Assembly (NCBI RefSeq): GCF_032854445.1
Contig: NC_088304.1
Coordinates: 35,201,551 to 35,265,550 of the forward strand
Direction: 5' to 3'
Length of the DNA: 64,000 nt
Origin: Liolophura sinensis
Taxonomy: Eukaryota > Mollusca > Polyplacophora > Chitonida > Chitonidae
In this document: positions 1 through 12,300 of the stretch, in pieces
Layout of the letters: each line of letters starts with the position of its first letter
How positions within the stretch are numbered: position 1 is the first letter of the stretch
Position numbers and translations under genes: made by a program
Notes under the pieces: generated by a model
The model's input: the letters and a program-made list of their open reading frames with translations, nothing else
What the model was told of the DNA's origin: nothing
Database searches by the model: none

Positions 1-345
1 TCAGATCCAGCCCTCATTGTTTCAGTTGCTGCTTGAGGTCAGGCGTTTGCCTCATGAGGTCACGTGCTCAAATCCAGCTCTCATACACGTCGCTTCAGCT
101 GCTGCTTGAGGTCAGCCCTTTGCCTTATGCGCTTGCCTGTTCAGATCCAGCCCTCATTGTTTCAATTGCTGCTTGAGGCCAGGCCTTTGCCTCATGAGGT
201 CACGTGCTCAATTCCAGCTCTAATACATGTAGCTTCAGCTGCTGCTTGAGGTCAGGCCTTTGCCTCATGAGGTCACATGCTCAGTTCCAGCTCTCATACA
301 TGTGGCTTCAGCTGCGGCTTGAGGTCATGCCTTTGCCTTATCATA
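1..345. repeat. Tandem array, ~70 bp unit, about 5 copies
   Basis: Degenerate repeats sharing GCTGCTTGAGGTCAGGC and CCTCATGAGGTCACGTGCTC lie in the KIF22 intron upstream of exon 412-579. The array runs off the left edge of the window. No coding content was recognised. Confidence 0.8.
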
Positions 346-411
346 AGTCAAAATGTCTTGAGTATGTCATTGACTAACAATCAAATAAATAACAAATGTG
401 GAATTTTTCAG

Positions 412-3400
412 ATACAACAAATATCCCTAATGAACAAAAGAAAACCTTAAAAAAGCCCAAATTGGAGAAGATCAAGACCCCGCCACCTTTTTCCCCGGTG
501 ACTTGTGAAGCGCTGTTCTTCAAACCCGAAAAGCGCTCAAAGAAAGGTTTTGTGTCTACAGCCTGCAGACCTTCAGCAGGTGAGCACCAAGGTAATGTGA
601 TTAACATATTAGAGTTGATGGGATTGACTGAACAACAATGTCTATCCTGAGTCTATCAGGAACGGTGATAAAAACAGTTTTGAGTGATATTAAGACGAAG
701 GGCCCAGGTGTTGCGTGTGAAACACCTCGTAGCATGGCTCTGTACAGTGGAGCATTTAATGGAAGTGAATGCTGGAGAACTCGTTACACTAACATGGCCA
801 GGTGTAGACAAAACTTGTAGGTTCTGATTTTAAAGGTGGCATCGTGAGCGTGGAGGAGATGTATAAAATGCAACTTAGAAACATGCTTTCTGAGACAAAC
901 ATTTTTAGGTAGTAAAACGGATAAATCCCCCATAAATACCACCGGTGATTGGTTTTCCTGTTGCTTTGCTCTTTAAATCCTAGTCTTTTAAGGGACAGAT
1001 GACTTTTAATTGATAGATGTCAAATATGAAAATATGGTGAAATTGTCTTTGAACATAAACAATCCTAATTCATATCTTTTTTGGTACAGCTGGTTGGCTA
1101 TTTTTAGCCAATATACATGTAATTGTAACAGAAATATTTAGTTTCTTTTTCTTCACATGTTTAGTTCATCTATTGAGCAGCATATTCATATATTTAGTTT
1201 TCCAAAAAACTGGGGGGTAAATGTAATTGTTTTCTGTCAGCACCACTAATATCTGTCCTAATATTAACAGAAGAATTAGGGTATGGGACTTGGCAGTCCT
1301 TAAGTATCATGGAATTGCAAAATGGCTGTATTTTCAGATGAAAACTTTGAAACACCGACAAAAGTGAAGATAGATGAAGGATGGAAGGTTCATATTAACT
1401 CAGATACACAACAGAAACACAGTAAGTTGTGACAGTCTCTTGCAGTTTTGGCTGTGGCTTGTATAAGTTGATAAGTTAGTCAGGCACCATGCAGAGGTCG
1501 GTGGTTTTCTCCGTGCACTCCAGTCTCCTCCACCCCATAAACTTCACCTCTTCCTTTATATTCTTCCTTTATATTGATAAATCATGGTTTTAAAGGTCTG
1601 GAATACCCTGAATGACTGTAAGTTTCTTCCAAGACCAACTTGCCCATTTTTTCTGATTCTGAGAGTTCTATTAATTTTACAAAGATGTTTTGTGGTTTGC
1701 TTGGGGTGGAATTTTACTTGAAAGTTGTAAGTTTCAGCACCAAAAATAATATTTTGTGACATGTATTTTCCTCTAATAATGTACTTTTAGAGTGGAATTG
1801 TAGGTCATTTAGGGCATATTGATTTTTGTGTTTATGGAAAGGATTTATTTGTTTGTTTATCCTCTTCAGCAGTAAACCAGTCAAAATGGCCATTAGCTGT
1901 TACTGAGTTATTCTACATTGATATAATGTTTCACTTTGCTGTTGACATTCTGGGAGCCACTTTCATGAACATATCATAAGTCAGATTCTCGAGGTGGTAT
2001 AGGCTATATTGCCATAAGGTGACATCATCTACGAGAAAAGTTATGAAAAATTGGTTTATGAAGTTTTGTGAAAGTGGTCTGTGAACAGTTTGGACAATGG
2101 ATGTGAAATACGGTTATATGTGACTAATATTATCCTGATCTTCCTACTCCAGATGAGAGCATTTTGAAGGTAATAAATACGGGGTCCATGAAGGATTTAC
2201 AGATGTTACAGACAGTGGGGAAGAAGAGAGCACAGCTAATTCTGGCGTACCGAGAAACTAATGGGCCATACTTAAAGGTAACATTAAAGAGATTAAACAG
2301 AAGTATCATACCTTTTGAGATATACAAGACTTAGCTTGAATGTAGACACAGCTCATCCTGGTGCACTGAGAGACTAATGACCCATACTTAAAGGTAACAT
2401 TAAAGAGAAGTATCATCAATTTTGAGATGTACAAGACTTAGTGTTACAATGTAGACACAGCTCATGCTGGTGCAGTGAGAGACTAATGGTCCCTAATTAA
2501 AGGTAACATTAAAGGGAAATATCATTGATTTTGAGACGTACAAGACTTAGCGTGACAATGTAGACACAGCTCATCCTGGTGCATTGAGAGACTAATGCTC
2601 CATACTTAAAGGTAACATTAAAGAGAAGTATCATTGATTTTGAGACATACAAGACTTAACGAGAAAATGTAGACACATCTCATCCTGGTGCATTGAGAGA
2701 CTAATGCTCCATACTTAAAGGTAAGGTTGGGAAGAGAGGGTCATGATGACAAAGTGGTTTTAATCACTTAATGGGGTTTCAAACCCACCATTGGACTGGG
2801 AATTTCTGGATTCTTCTACAATCAATGTTATTGAGACCTTGGTTACAGTATTAAATCAGTCGCTGATGCTTGTTTGGACTTGGGTACAGTTTAACATCTA
2901 TTGAAGACCATTTGTCTGCCACAGATATTGTGTGCATGTGTACATCAGACTTGGTGCGGTCGCTGTGAGTTCAAGTCCAGCTCATGCTGGCTTCCTCTCC
3001 GGCCGGAAGTGGGAAGGTCTGCCAGCAACCTGGGGATGGTCGTGGGTTTCCCCCGTCGTATAAGTGAAATATTCTTGAGTACGGCGTAAAAACACCAATC
3101 AAAAAAAAAAAAAAAAAAAATACATCAGACTTGGGAAAGTTGCCAGTGACGTTTCAAAGGCCTGTAGTTTACCAGCAGTGATTTGTATAAGTGAAAAATT
3201 CTTGAGTACGGAGTTAAACAGCAATCAAATAAATAAACTGAAGGTAATGTTGGACAGAATCCTCACTTACTATGAGATGTACAAGACTTTATAGGATGGC
3301 AGAAAGATTGAAGTTAGTGTACAGGATAATAAGAAAATAGGATATTCACTCACGTCCAGGTTTCTGATTTGTAGGTAGAAGATTTGAAACTGGTGCCTGG

Positions 3401-5105
3401 TCTGACGGCCAAATATGTGGAGAATTTCCAGAGGGTAATTTGTTCATAATGCGCCTTCACAGTGCCACAGGCTACACAAGTTGTTAGTACAAGCCTGCAC
3501 AGTGCCACTTGCTACACAAGTTGTTAGTACAGGCCTGCACAGTGCCACTTGCTACACAAGTTGTTAGTACAAGGCTGCACATTGCCACTGGCTACACAAG
3601 TTGTTAGTACAAGCCTGCACAGTGCCACTTGCTACACAAGTTGTTAGTACAAGCCTGCACAGTGCCACTTGCCACACAAGTTGTTAGTACAAGCCTGCAC
3701 AGTGCCACTTGCTACACAAGTTGTTAGTACAGGCCTGCACAGTGCCACTTGCTACACAAGTTGTTAGTACAAGCCTGCACAGTGCCACTTGCTACACAAG
3801 TTGTTAGTACAAGCCTGCACAGTGCCACTTGCTACACAAGTTGTTAGTACAGGCCTGCACAGTGCCACTTGCTACACAAGTTGTTAGTACAAGGCTGCAC
3901 ATTGCCACTGGCTACACAAGTTGTTAGTACAAGCCTGCACAGTGCCACTTGCTACACAAGTTGTTTGTACAAGCCTGCACAGTGCCACTTGCCACACAAG
4001 TTGTTAGTACAGGCCTGCATAGTGCCACTTGCTACACAAATTGTTAGTACAAGGCTGCATATTGCCACTGGCTACACAAGTTGTTAGTACAAGGCTGCAC
4101 AGTGCCACTGGCTACACAAGTTGTTAGCACAAGCCTGCATATAAGCAGCCCAGCAACCTGCGGATGGTTGTGGGTTTCCTCCGGGCTCTGCTTGATTTCG
4201 TCCCGACATAATGCTGGCTGCCATCATATAAGTGAAATATTCTTGAGTACGGTGTAAAACACCAGTCACATAAATCATATAAGCAGCCTTTCAAGGACAT
4301 TGTTCAAAAAGTCCACCTGGGAAGGTCTGGCAGCAACCTGCCGATGGTTGTGGGTTTGTCCCAGGCTCTGCCCGGTTTCCTCCCTCCATAAGGCTGGCCG
4401 CCGTCATATAAGTGAAATACTCTTGAGTACAGTGTAAAACACCAATCAAATCAATCCAAAAAAAAAGTCCACATATTTTTGATTTTTCTTTTTTGTGTGT
4501 GCTTTCAAACTGATTAAATGTTCAAAACTCTGAAATGTACAAGTTTTCAAGCTTCAGCCGGCCTATTTTCTCTGAACAATAACTTTTTTTCTCATGTCAT
4601 TTTATTAATTCTTGTGAAAAATCAATGAAGCACTTCGTGATGTTGCCTAGATCCACCACTGCATTGCCTGTTATGCTGGAGACTACTATCTTTACCTACA
4701 GTTAACTAGTAGACAACCACTGATTTTTCATTGGCTGGCTGACTGCAATATACCACAAAATAGCCAGTCAGACAAAAAGTTATGACCTTGTTGAGAAATG
4801 AGTAACTTCCCTTTTTAAGCTCAATGACTTAAGTTAAGTTCTCCATGGAGGCGTCGTTATGACAGCTGACAACATTATAAACATGTTTGATGCAAATCCT
4901 GATTAAAGCACCCAGAGATTTGATTTGAGACAGGACCTACCGTGTTATTGTATCCCTCGTGGATGACACACTGCCAGTGTGTCATTAATTCGTCCCTTTC
5001 TTCTCCTTTATTAATTTTCAAAAAATTTATTATACTCATTAATAACACTGTTTTTTTTTTGTTTCTTTTTTGCAGAGTAACCTGTTTTCAAAACTGATGC
5101 TTTGA
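412..5105 (+). CDS. KIF22: KIF22/Kid-like chromokinesin, 3' part (C-terminal exons)
   Basis: Five exons with matching phase are visible: 412-579, 1338-1421, 2153-2277, 3375-3434 and 5076-5105 (stop TGA 5103-5105). Each intron is GT...AG. The motor domain and start codon lie left of the window. The first exon is basic and proline-containing (KTPPPFSPV, a possible proline-directed phosphosite). Exons 2153-2277 and 3375-3434 encode the helix-hairpin-helix DNA-binding tail typical of KIF22, with the landmarks KVINTGSMKDLQMLQTVG, KKRAQLILAYRETNGPY and VEDLKLVPGLTAKYVENFQ. This follows the human Kid C-terminus closely in order and spacing. Kid is a plus-end kinesin that binds chromatin and moves chromosome arms toward the metaphase plate. 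The product ends in NLFSKLML, slightly shorter than the human tail. An array of duplicated exon-donor copies follows exon 2153-2277, and a 40 bp array follows 3434. The identification is strong; exons further left are not visible. Confidence 0.9.
1612..1826 (+). repeat. Dispersed ~210 bp repeat, copy 1
   Basis: Shares a long diverged stretch with 45505-45713 (same strand) and 48355-48565 (opposite strand). Common blocks include TGATTCTGAGAG, GGTTTGCTTGG, CAGCACCAAAA and TAGGTCATTTAG. It lies in a KIF22 intron. The family is unclassified; no terminal repeats were evident by eye. Confidence 0.65.
2346..2725 (+). repeat. Tandem copies of the KIF22 exon/donor boundary, ~112 bp unit
   Basis: Four copies follow exon 2153-2277. 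Each begins with a diverged version of the exon's last ~50 bases (CACAGCTCATCCTGGTGCA, then CTAATG and CATACTTAAAG) and continues with the donor GGTAACATTAAAG plus intron. The copies no longer read as the original protein. They create four decoy 5' splice sites (the last reads AAAGGTAAGG). Confidence 0.85.
2955..3120 (+). mobile_element. 5'-truncated tRNA-derived SINE with 14 bp target-site duplication
   Basis: Begins within the SINE body (TGCGGTCGCTGTGAGTTCAA), runs through CTTGAGTACGGCGTAAA and ends in a poly(A) run. It is bounded by perfect copies of TACATCAGACTTGG at 2941-2954 and 3121-3134. The tRNA-like head is missing, as expected from incomplete LINE-driven reverse transcription. Confidence 0.9.
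3448..4137 (+). repeat. 40 bp tandem array, ~17 copies
   Basis: Unit includes GCCTGCACAGTGCCACTTGC and TACACAAGTTGTTAGTACA. It starts 13 bases after the donor of KIF22 exon 3375-3434 and fills the first part of the last intron. No exon sequence is included. Confidence 0.9.
4151..4275 (+). mobile_element. 5'-truncated SINE with 13 bp target-site duplication
   Basis: Contains only the SINE 3' half, from CAGCAACCTGCGGATGG to GTGTAAAACACCAGTCACAT. It is flanked by perfect copies of CATATAAGCAGCC at 4138-4150 and 4276-4288. Confidence 0.85.
4319..4460 (+). mobile_element. 5'-truncated SINE
   Basis: SINE 3' half from GGGAAGGTCTGGCAGCAACC to CACCAATCAAATCAATCC plus an A-run. AAAAAGTCCAC occurs just before the element and again at its A-rich end, consistent with a target-site duplication. 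Confidence 0.75.
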
Positions 5106-5298
5106 TTGGCATTGAAGTCTCTTTCAAACACTTCAAACACCTCAGCTACACGTACTCATTGTACATATCTCTATAAATTTCATCATTTTTCATGGTTGTC
5201 CTCTTCACACATAATAGATTTATTCTCAGACTTCAGCCATCTATGTAAATAACTCTTATTATTTTTACAGATTTTAGTAATTATGCAAGTAGGTATGT

Positions 5299-5304
5299 AA
5301 TAAA
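5299..5304 (+). terminator. Probable poly(A) signal of the KIF22-like gene
   Basis: AATAAA about 195 bases after the KIF22 stop codon, in T-rich 3' sequence. It is the first canonical hexamer seen after the stop. The cleavage site was not determined. Confidence 0.55.
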
Positions 5305-5965
5305 GTTTTTATATCTAGCTAGCTTGTACTGTTTGTGAATTGCTGCCATGCATTGAAATTGGTAGGAGTCTCGTTTGAATTCTTTGCATGGTTTAAAGGC
5401 AACGGAAAACAATACCATACTATGCGACCAATAAAAACTGCCCCGGAAAATAGTTGGATTTAGGGTTTCTTACAATTTGTTTAACCTTGCAAAATGCATT
5501 TGAATATTTTATTCTATGGCGGCCTTTTCTGACCACAATGGGAACAGAGACGTCACTTAAGGTTTCGCTACTAAACACACGAGACTGCTACATTTCATCA
5601 TTCAAAATACATATACATATAGATCTATGAATGCATTTGGTGATTTGACCTTGAAACAAATTATTTCAGGCCGAAGGATAGATGTGGCATAGTTAATACC
5701 TTCTGGGCCACAACAGACCACAGTAGAATCTCATCATTTAACCAAAGTTTGCTTGGTTAGAAAAAATCCTAAAAAAAATAAATTGAGCAACTTTCCTGAA
5801 CAGTTTTTAATGGTCTTTCCCGTGATATATACTTCATTCTAGAGCGGAAAATCAATTGGCCTTGGTTATGGGATATGTAGATTTCCTGCATTCTCACGGC
5901 TTGTGGATTTTTGGTGACCAGAAGTTGTTAACAGTGCTGGTGTTTGGGGCCTCCTGCCTCAGGCT

Positions 5966-6300
5966 GCCCCCGATAGCACAGTTGGTAGAGTGCCCTCTTT
6001 GGGAGTGGTAGATCCAGGGTCAGTCCTGGGTTGAGTCACACCTAAGACTTTAAAAAATGGGTTCAGCATGAAGGGGATAGTGCAACGACTGGCTCGGGTG
6101 GATGGCTTACTTGTTTCTGGTAAGGCGTCTCAGTGAGGCAGCACTATATAAAAGAGTGGTGGAAATCCGTCAGGAGGCACATTACATGCACTCTAAGGAT
6201 TCCTTCGTCGTCATATGACTGAAAAAATTTGCAGTCTGAATACGACTGAAAACTTAGTGAGATATTCTTGAGTACCGCGTAAAGCACAAATCAATAAATA
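5966..6300 (+). mobile_element. tRNA-headed SINE, second family, diverged
   Basis: The head resembles a tRNA promoter (A-box-like TAGCACAGTTGGTAGAGTGC, B-box-like GGGTCAGTCCTGGG), followed by CCTAAGACTTTAAAAAATGG and TGAGGCAGCACTATATAAAA. It ends in GAGTACCGCGTAAAGC and an AAATAAATAAAT tail. Related copies lie at 6690, 27300 and 46965. Confidence 0.65.
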
Positions 6301-6689
6301 AATAAATAAAACAATGAACAGCCTAGGGTTCGTTGAAGACGACTTGTCTTTTACAAGTATAATGTGCACATCTGTATGTGAGATGAGGGAAAGTTTGTTA
6401 GTAACTTGCTGACAGTTAGTGGTTTACTCCAGGCACAACAGTTTCTTCCACCCATTAAACTTGACTGCCATCATATAAGTGAACAATTCTCGTATATGGT
6501 GTTAAGAAACATCATATAATGGCAGTCAGAATTGATGCAGGTTGAGTGACAGTAATAGTTTTATCACAAGACAATGGCCTTGATACGACTGGATTCTAAC
6601 AACAGTACAATGTGATTGAGATTCTAGGGTGTCATGTCTGGTGTATTAAGCATGGCATTCCAGTGAGGCAGCATTTTAAATATCTCGGG

Positions 6690-6995
6690 ACCGCTTTGTG
6701 GCCAAATAGTTAGACCGTCCTCCGTGAAGTCGGCAGACATCAGGATCAAACTTGGGTCGGGTCATACCAAAGACTTTAAAAATGGTACTTGATGCTACCT
6801 TGCTTGGCACTTAGCAGTGAGAGATTAGACAAGGAAGCACGACTGTTTAGCCCGGTGTCAGCAGAATGTAACTGGGTTGGGAATGACATACTTCAGTGGA
6901 GGCAACATGGACTCCAGAAGACACAATATACCTACACACACCTAATGACCCCTCCTTGCCATATGACTGAAAATTGTTAAGTACGACGTTAAACC
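6690..6995 (+). mobile_element. tRNA-headed SINE, second family
   Basis: Head with TTTGTGGCCAAATAGTTAGA and GATCAAACTTGGGTC, then ACCAAAGACTTTAAAAATGG, a body shared with 27300-27615 and 46965-47235, and the 3' end AAGTACGACGTTAAACCCC. Short ORFs here are by-products of the element. Confidence 0.65.
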
Positions 6996-8224
6996 CCAAG
7001 CATACATACGTATTAAATATCCCTGCACTATTACTGTTACAAGACAAAAGCAGGCTTGAAAGGCTGGTCTTTGAATGGCTACAATTTTCTGCTTATATGT
7101 TGGTTCCAAGCTGTGTGCAAAAAACACCACTCCGCTGTTATACTGCACTGTCTGTGAGCTAAATGCATCTCTTAGCTTCACGAACACAACTCTGAACACA
7201 CTGACACATTACAGAAACTGACAGAAACAGAAAAGAGAACACTAATTGGATGGCCTGGTTTTAGGGAGATTATTGGTTTCATCCAAAACCTGGTCATGAT
7301 ATATTCAGGGTATGTGGGACAATGTGACCTTTAACACACTTACCTTCATCCAACATGCATGTACATGTACCTTCAGCATACCATGCAGGTGAAAATACAG
7401 GTGGCATACGTGGGAAAACATTTGTCAGTGAATGTGCCAAAGGTTGGTGGTTTTATCCCATTTCCTCCACTTATGAAACTCACTGCATGTTCAATTATGT
7501 AAGTGAAATATCTTACAGTAAGCCATGATCATTCATTCTAGATAGTGTTGTCTTAACAGTTACAGGGCTCGTTGGTTGAAAGTTCCAGCAAGGTTAAAAG
7601 CCATGAAAATGCTTTCCAAGGAGCTTAATTACAGTAGGCAGTGTCTTCTAGCACTTGATCATTCGCTATAAATGCAAACGCTAATGTAGAGATTGATTTG
7701 TTACTTATCACTGACAGATCAAATATTTTCAAGGACTTACATGTATCTGCCAACGCTCTTTTCAGGACTTTCATGGTCTTTTTTTTTTTACACCATTCAA
7801 ATACTTGCAGGTATTTCAAGGGTTAGTGTCTGAATTAATGGCCGGTGACCTAACACTTATTCCCCGCTGTTAGACACATTTCTGACACACTGGGTTATCA
7901 AAGTCGCAGACTTATTACTTCAGATCATTCATTGTTGATAAACCTACCACTCAAATGATAAAACAGCTCAGCTAAATTTCTAAACATAAATCATTTAAGC
8001 CTTTTTGGTGATAGATGGAAGTACATCATGTTGAAAAATATATTTCTGCCAAAGCTGAACTTACATTTGGTAGCAATTAAGGCTACCAAAGAGCTCGCCT
8101 GTAGGAGACACATGAATGCAAAATTTCAGCTCAATACATACAGTACTGAAATTGTGAATCTGGTAATTTAAGGTAATAAATATGCACACAGAGCATCAGT
8201 CATTGTGCTTTATATGCATGTTAC

Positions 8225-8830
8225 ACTTAGGACAATACATGCTGTACTTTTTGTGATGCCATCCCTAACGCTTTGTTTAACTTTGATTCTAATACACAAT
8301 ACTCTGTCAGGAATTTCGTAATTTATCATATTTCATATACACACACCTTATCAAGGATGGAATATTCCCCTGGTGTTATTGTGCTCTACATGTGTGCAAA
8401 CCCTGAGCTCAATGTATGCAGTACATCTTTATTTTGTACAACATTTTGTTTAACTTTCATTCTAATACACAATACTCTGTCAGGAATTTCGTAATTTATC
8501 ATATTTCATATACACACACCTTATCAAGGATGGGATATTCCCCTGGTGTTATTGTGCTCTACATGTGTGCAAACCCTGAGCTCAATGTATGTAGTACATT
8601 TTTATTTTGTACAACACTTTGTTTAACTTTCATTCTAATACACAATACTCTGTCAGGAATTTCGTAATTTATCATATTTCATATACACACACCTTATCAA
8701 GGATGGAATATTCCCCTGGTGTTATTGTGCTCTACATGTGTGCAAACCCTGAGCTCAATGTATGCAGTACATCTTTATTTTGTACAACATTTTGTTTAAC
8801 TTTGATTTCACCACACAATAAGTGAGGAAT
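8225..8830 (+). repeat. 173 bp tandem array, about 3.4 copies
   Basis: TTTAACTTT(C/G)ATTCTAATAC recurs at about 8276, 8449 and 8622, with a diverged fourth copy near 8796. The copies are nearly identical (recent expansion). A diverged piece of the same unit occurs in reverse orientation near 48830-48900, so it is a dispersed family that expanded locally. It lies just downstream of the CHCHD2 3' end. Confidence 0.85.
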
Positions 8831-9000
8831 TTCATCATACTTAATACATACACACCGAGCCAACAATGGAATATCCCCTCTTATATTTTAAGATACAACT
8901 CCTAACATTTTGTTTAACATTGCTTAAATGAGAGTGACAAGAAAAAGATTTACGCAGAAAAAAGAAAACAACCAGGTTTTCAATTTCAGACTTCCAGGCG

Positions 9001-9006
9001 TTTATT
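9001..9006 (-). terminator. Probable poly(A) signal of the CHCHD2-like gene
   Basis: TTTATT on the plus strand is AATAAA on the coding strand, about 385 bases after the stop codon. No experimental support. Confidence 0.45.
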
Positions 9007-9390
9007 CCATTTTCACAAATTCTTTCAGGTCACGATATAACAACTGTACAGCTTCCGTCCTTAAAAGAAAATCTACAAACAACAGTACCATACTTCAACA
9101 CTCCCCGTAGTTTTAACTGGAGTAGATAGAAACTATTCAAGACCAAAGCCACACTGTATTATAACATAGGTTAATTGTAATATATATGATCAGTCAGTCT
9201 ATCCGGAATTCACTCCAGTTTCCCTAAGACTAAAACCACAAATAGGTTACAAAGTCTCTGATGTCACACGGTCATAGGCAAGAAGTTAATTTTTCCCTCT
9301 GACAAGTCACTTAAATGGTGCTCATAAAATCCAAACTCTGTAAATATTCCTTATTTTCCACTCTATCATCTTTTCTAAAACTGACCAGCA

Positions 9391-12300
9391 TCACACTTGC
9401 ATACCTGTAAACAAAGGTAAACAAAAACAAAAACTGTTTCAGTTGAAGTTAACTTTCATGACATGTTTCAGTTGTGAATCGTATATGTATGCTTTAGGCT
9501 TTACATCATACTTGACAATATTTCAGCGCACATACAATTATTTATATTATTTTAAATGATCCTGGTTTTTTTTCCTGTGCATCATTTTTTAAAAAAATGT
9601 TTTGCAACACCTTTAACTTTAACTTCAAGCCACTGAATTAGAACTTACTAACTTTAACTCAAACTAAACTGCTATTTGCTCTGAATAACAATGACGATGG
9701 TATTATGATTCATTTGTTTATTTATTCATTAATTTGACTGATGTCACACTCCAGACTCAAACAAGTTTTCTACTTGTCTGACACATATACTTTCATCTTC
9801 AGAGCAAAAGTTAAGGTCAGAGGTTAATGACCTCTGATAAACTTCATGTAAGACCAAACCAACAGCTATATGAGCACTGTCATTCGCTCTACTGATAAAA
9901 GTGGATGTGGTTGAATCTTAAGGATTTACTTTCCAAAGATGTATAAACACTTAATCATGACTTCAATACACTTCTGAACACCCGGCCCCTGGGTTTGCTA
10001 GGACACTGCCTGACTTCCTGAGAGAGTTTCACACTTACCATAGCGCGCCTTACACTGTCGCAACGCCTCGTTAAATCCCTGACACAGACCGATATCCGCC
10101 TGTCCCTGGGCACAGTCCAAGAACTGTTTAAGTTCATACTGACAAGCGGATTGCTGCTCCTGCTGCTGGCCGGGCTGCTGGGAGTAAGCTGCTGGGGCCT
10201 GCTCCTGGGGTGCTACCTCCGTCTGACTGCCTCCACCCCCTGTCATGGCATGACCAATTGTGTGGCCCTGTCACGCAGAGAAGGAACACATCTGATAAAC
10301 ATGTACGCACACCGACGACTGTCACAACCTTGCATGCAAGTCAGTGACAGATATAGTATCACCAAGAGGGGCGGAATTGGTGCTGATGGCTACCATAATT
10401 CCTCAACATTTTCACATGATATATATGGACTGCTTTGTTTTTAACTGCCAAGCTTTAAAATGACATTTCTTTCTTGAAAACAAAACAAAATACTACATAT
10501 AACTATAATTTATTAGTATCGTTATTATTATTACTAAATTCATGAATATGTATGAGCTTACCACAGCAGATCCTACAGCTACGCCAGCTGCAGTGCTTGC
10601 CATCTGTGCAAAAAGGCCAGGTTGTTTGGGCTGTGCCATTTGTGTGGCGGGGGCAGCAGGTGGTGGGTGAGCTGGCATGGTGGACACAGGCCGGGATGGA
10701 GCTGGTCTCATGGGGGAAGGGGAGGCGGATGGCCTGTCGTGAGAGGAAGAGAAAATGAGGAATGGGGTTTAGTTCTGTATTCTACCAAAATTGATTATAT
10801 GTGCAGACAAACCACACCTGAAACAGAAAAAAACACAGACCAATGATCTGCATGCTTTAATTGCTTAAAATTGTCATAACCAATAGAATATGTACCCACC
10901 CTTGTGACACACATGTACACGTATGTGTCTCCTTCATTTTCAGAATCACCCATATTTACACTTAAGACACTGTGTAAAGCAGCAGCCAACTATTATCACA
11001 TTACATAATATGTCCACATTTTTAAGATGACCTTGACTCCTCCCATTTTTTAATTATGCATTTAATAATCAAGGTGATCAAAAGCATTGCCAGATGTATT
11101 TCAATTCCTGGTTATTTAAGAATATATGTAACTTTCTCTGTAATACAAATTCATGTACATGTATGTACATCAAAGTACAGTATTCTCTTAATCTGCATGA
11201 TGCAACTGATTATTACCAGTACTTTCGCAGACGTTTATTATAAAAACAGCCTTTTCATCTGACATATCCAAATATCCGTCTTGTCCGTTCACAAGGAGAT
11301 GCTTGCAGCTCAAACTCCACAAACTTTTAACAACATTTGCCATAGGTAAGGTAGAGTAAGGTAACTTTTTCAAAATGTAGTGATGTAAAAATGTACTCAA
11401 AATGTAATACATTTATCCGAAATCATTCGTCCCTATTGCTCTAGCTCTGTAGGGCTGTGATTAAGTATACTATCACAGCCCTGTCTTGTTCCATAAGCTT
11501 ACTTTGAACGCCTCTGTACTTCCCTTGCTGGCTTCAGTATACTACTGCTGGGCACCAATAATTCATCTGTCCGTAGTCATAGTCATCTAAGCTATCAATT
11601 CCAGGTAGGTGTTCACATGTGTCATCACTAGTAAATCCACACAAGCATGAAACTATAGTGGAAATTGGGCAAATTCCAACTGCCGTGTTTGAAGGCATAC
11701 TCCTCACAGCCTATACAAGGGAGATAACTACTGACATTTCTAACTTACTGTGTACTTATTTAATCTTTTCTTTTTGTTTAATTTATTTGAGAAATATTTT
11801 TAGTGATCAATATTGATTATGCTTCTCTCTAGGTCATTACCTGTGGGACTGATCCAAAACCATTAGCCAGAATGCATGTCAAAAGGTCTAACTTGCCTAA
11901 TAGGGCAGTGGTAATTGTATACATGATTCCTCTCACTGTGAGGGGTATGCATTCAAACAAGGCGGTTGGAGTTGCAATTCATCCAGTTTCCACACTAGTT
12001 TCATGCTTCTGTGCGTTTACTTGTGACACATAGGAACACCTTCCTGGAACTGATAGATGAGATGACTGTGACTATGGACAGACACATTATTTGGCTGAAT
12101 GCAGTAGTATATATAGGCTAGTAAGAGAAGTACGGATGTGTTCAAGGTAATCTTGAAGAACAAAACAGGGCTAGAGAGTTATTTTTGCTCCTATGTTCTC
12201 TGGCTAGCTGATCCCATTCTCAAAATGAAAATCGACCATTATCCAAGAATTTAATCAGCTAATGTTCTGATCACCGCAATGACCACTAAGTTTACTTCAA

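Larger units (their letters stand above)
5306..9000. other. KIF22-CHCHD2 intergenic region (convergent gene ends)
   Basis: No coding exon was recognised. It holds the KIF22 3' UTR, copies of a second SINE family (5966-6300 and 6690-6990, plus a fragment near 6600-6670), diverged SINE 3' ends near 6470-6510 and 7430-7510, and a 173 bp tandem array at 8225-8830. Short ORFs here lack homology and lie in repeats. Confidence 0.6.

Noticed and set aside
3448-4137. Possible CRISPR array (regular 40 bp repeats)
   Set aside because: Units are contiguous with no unique spacers and lie in a eukaryotic intron; minisatellite.
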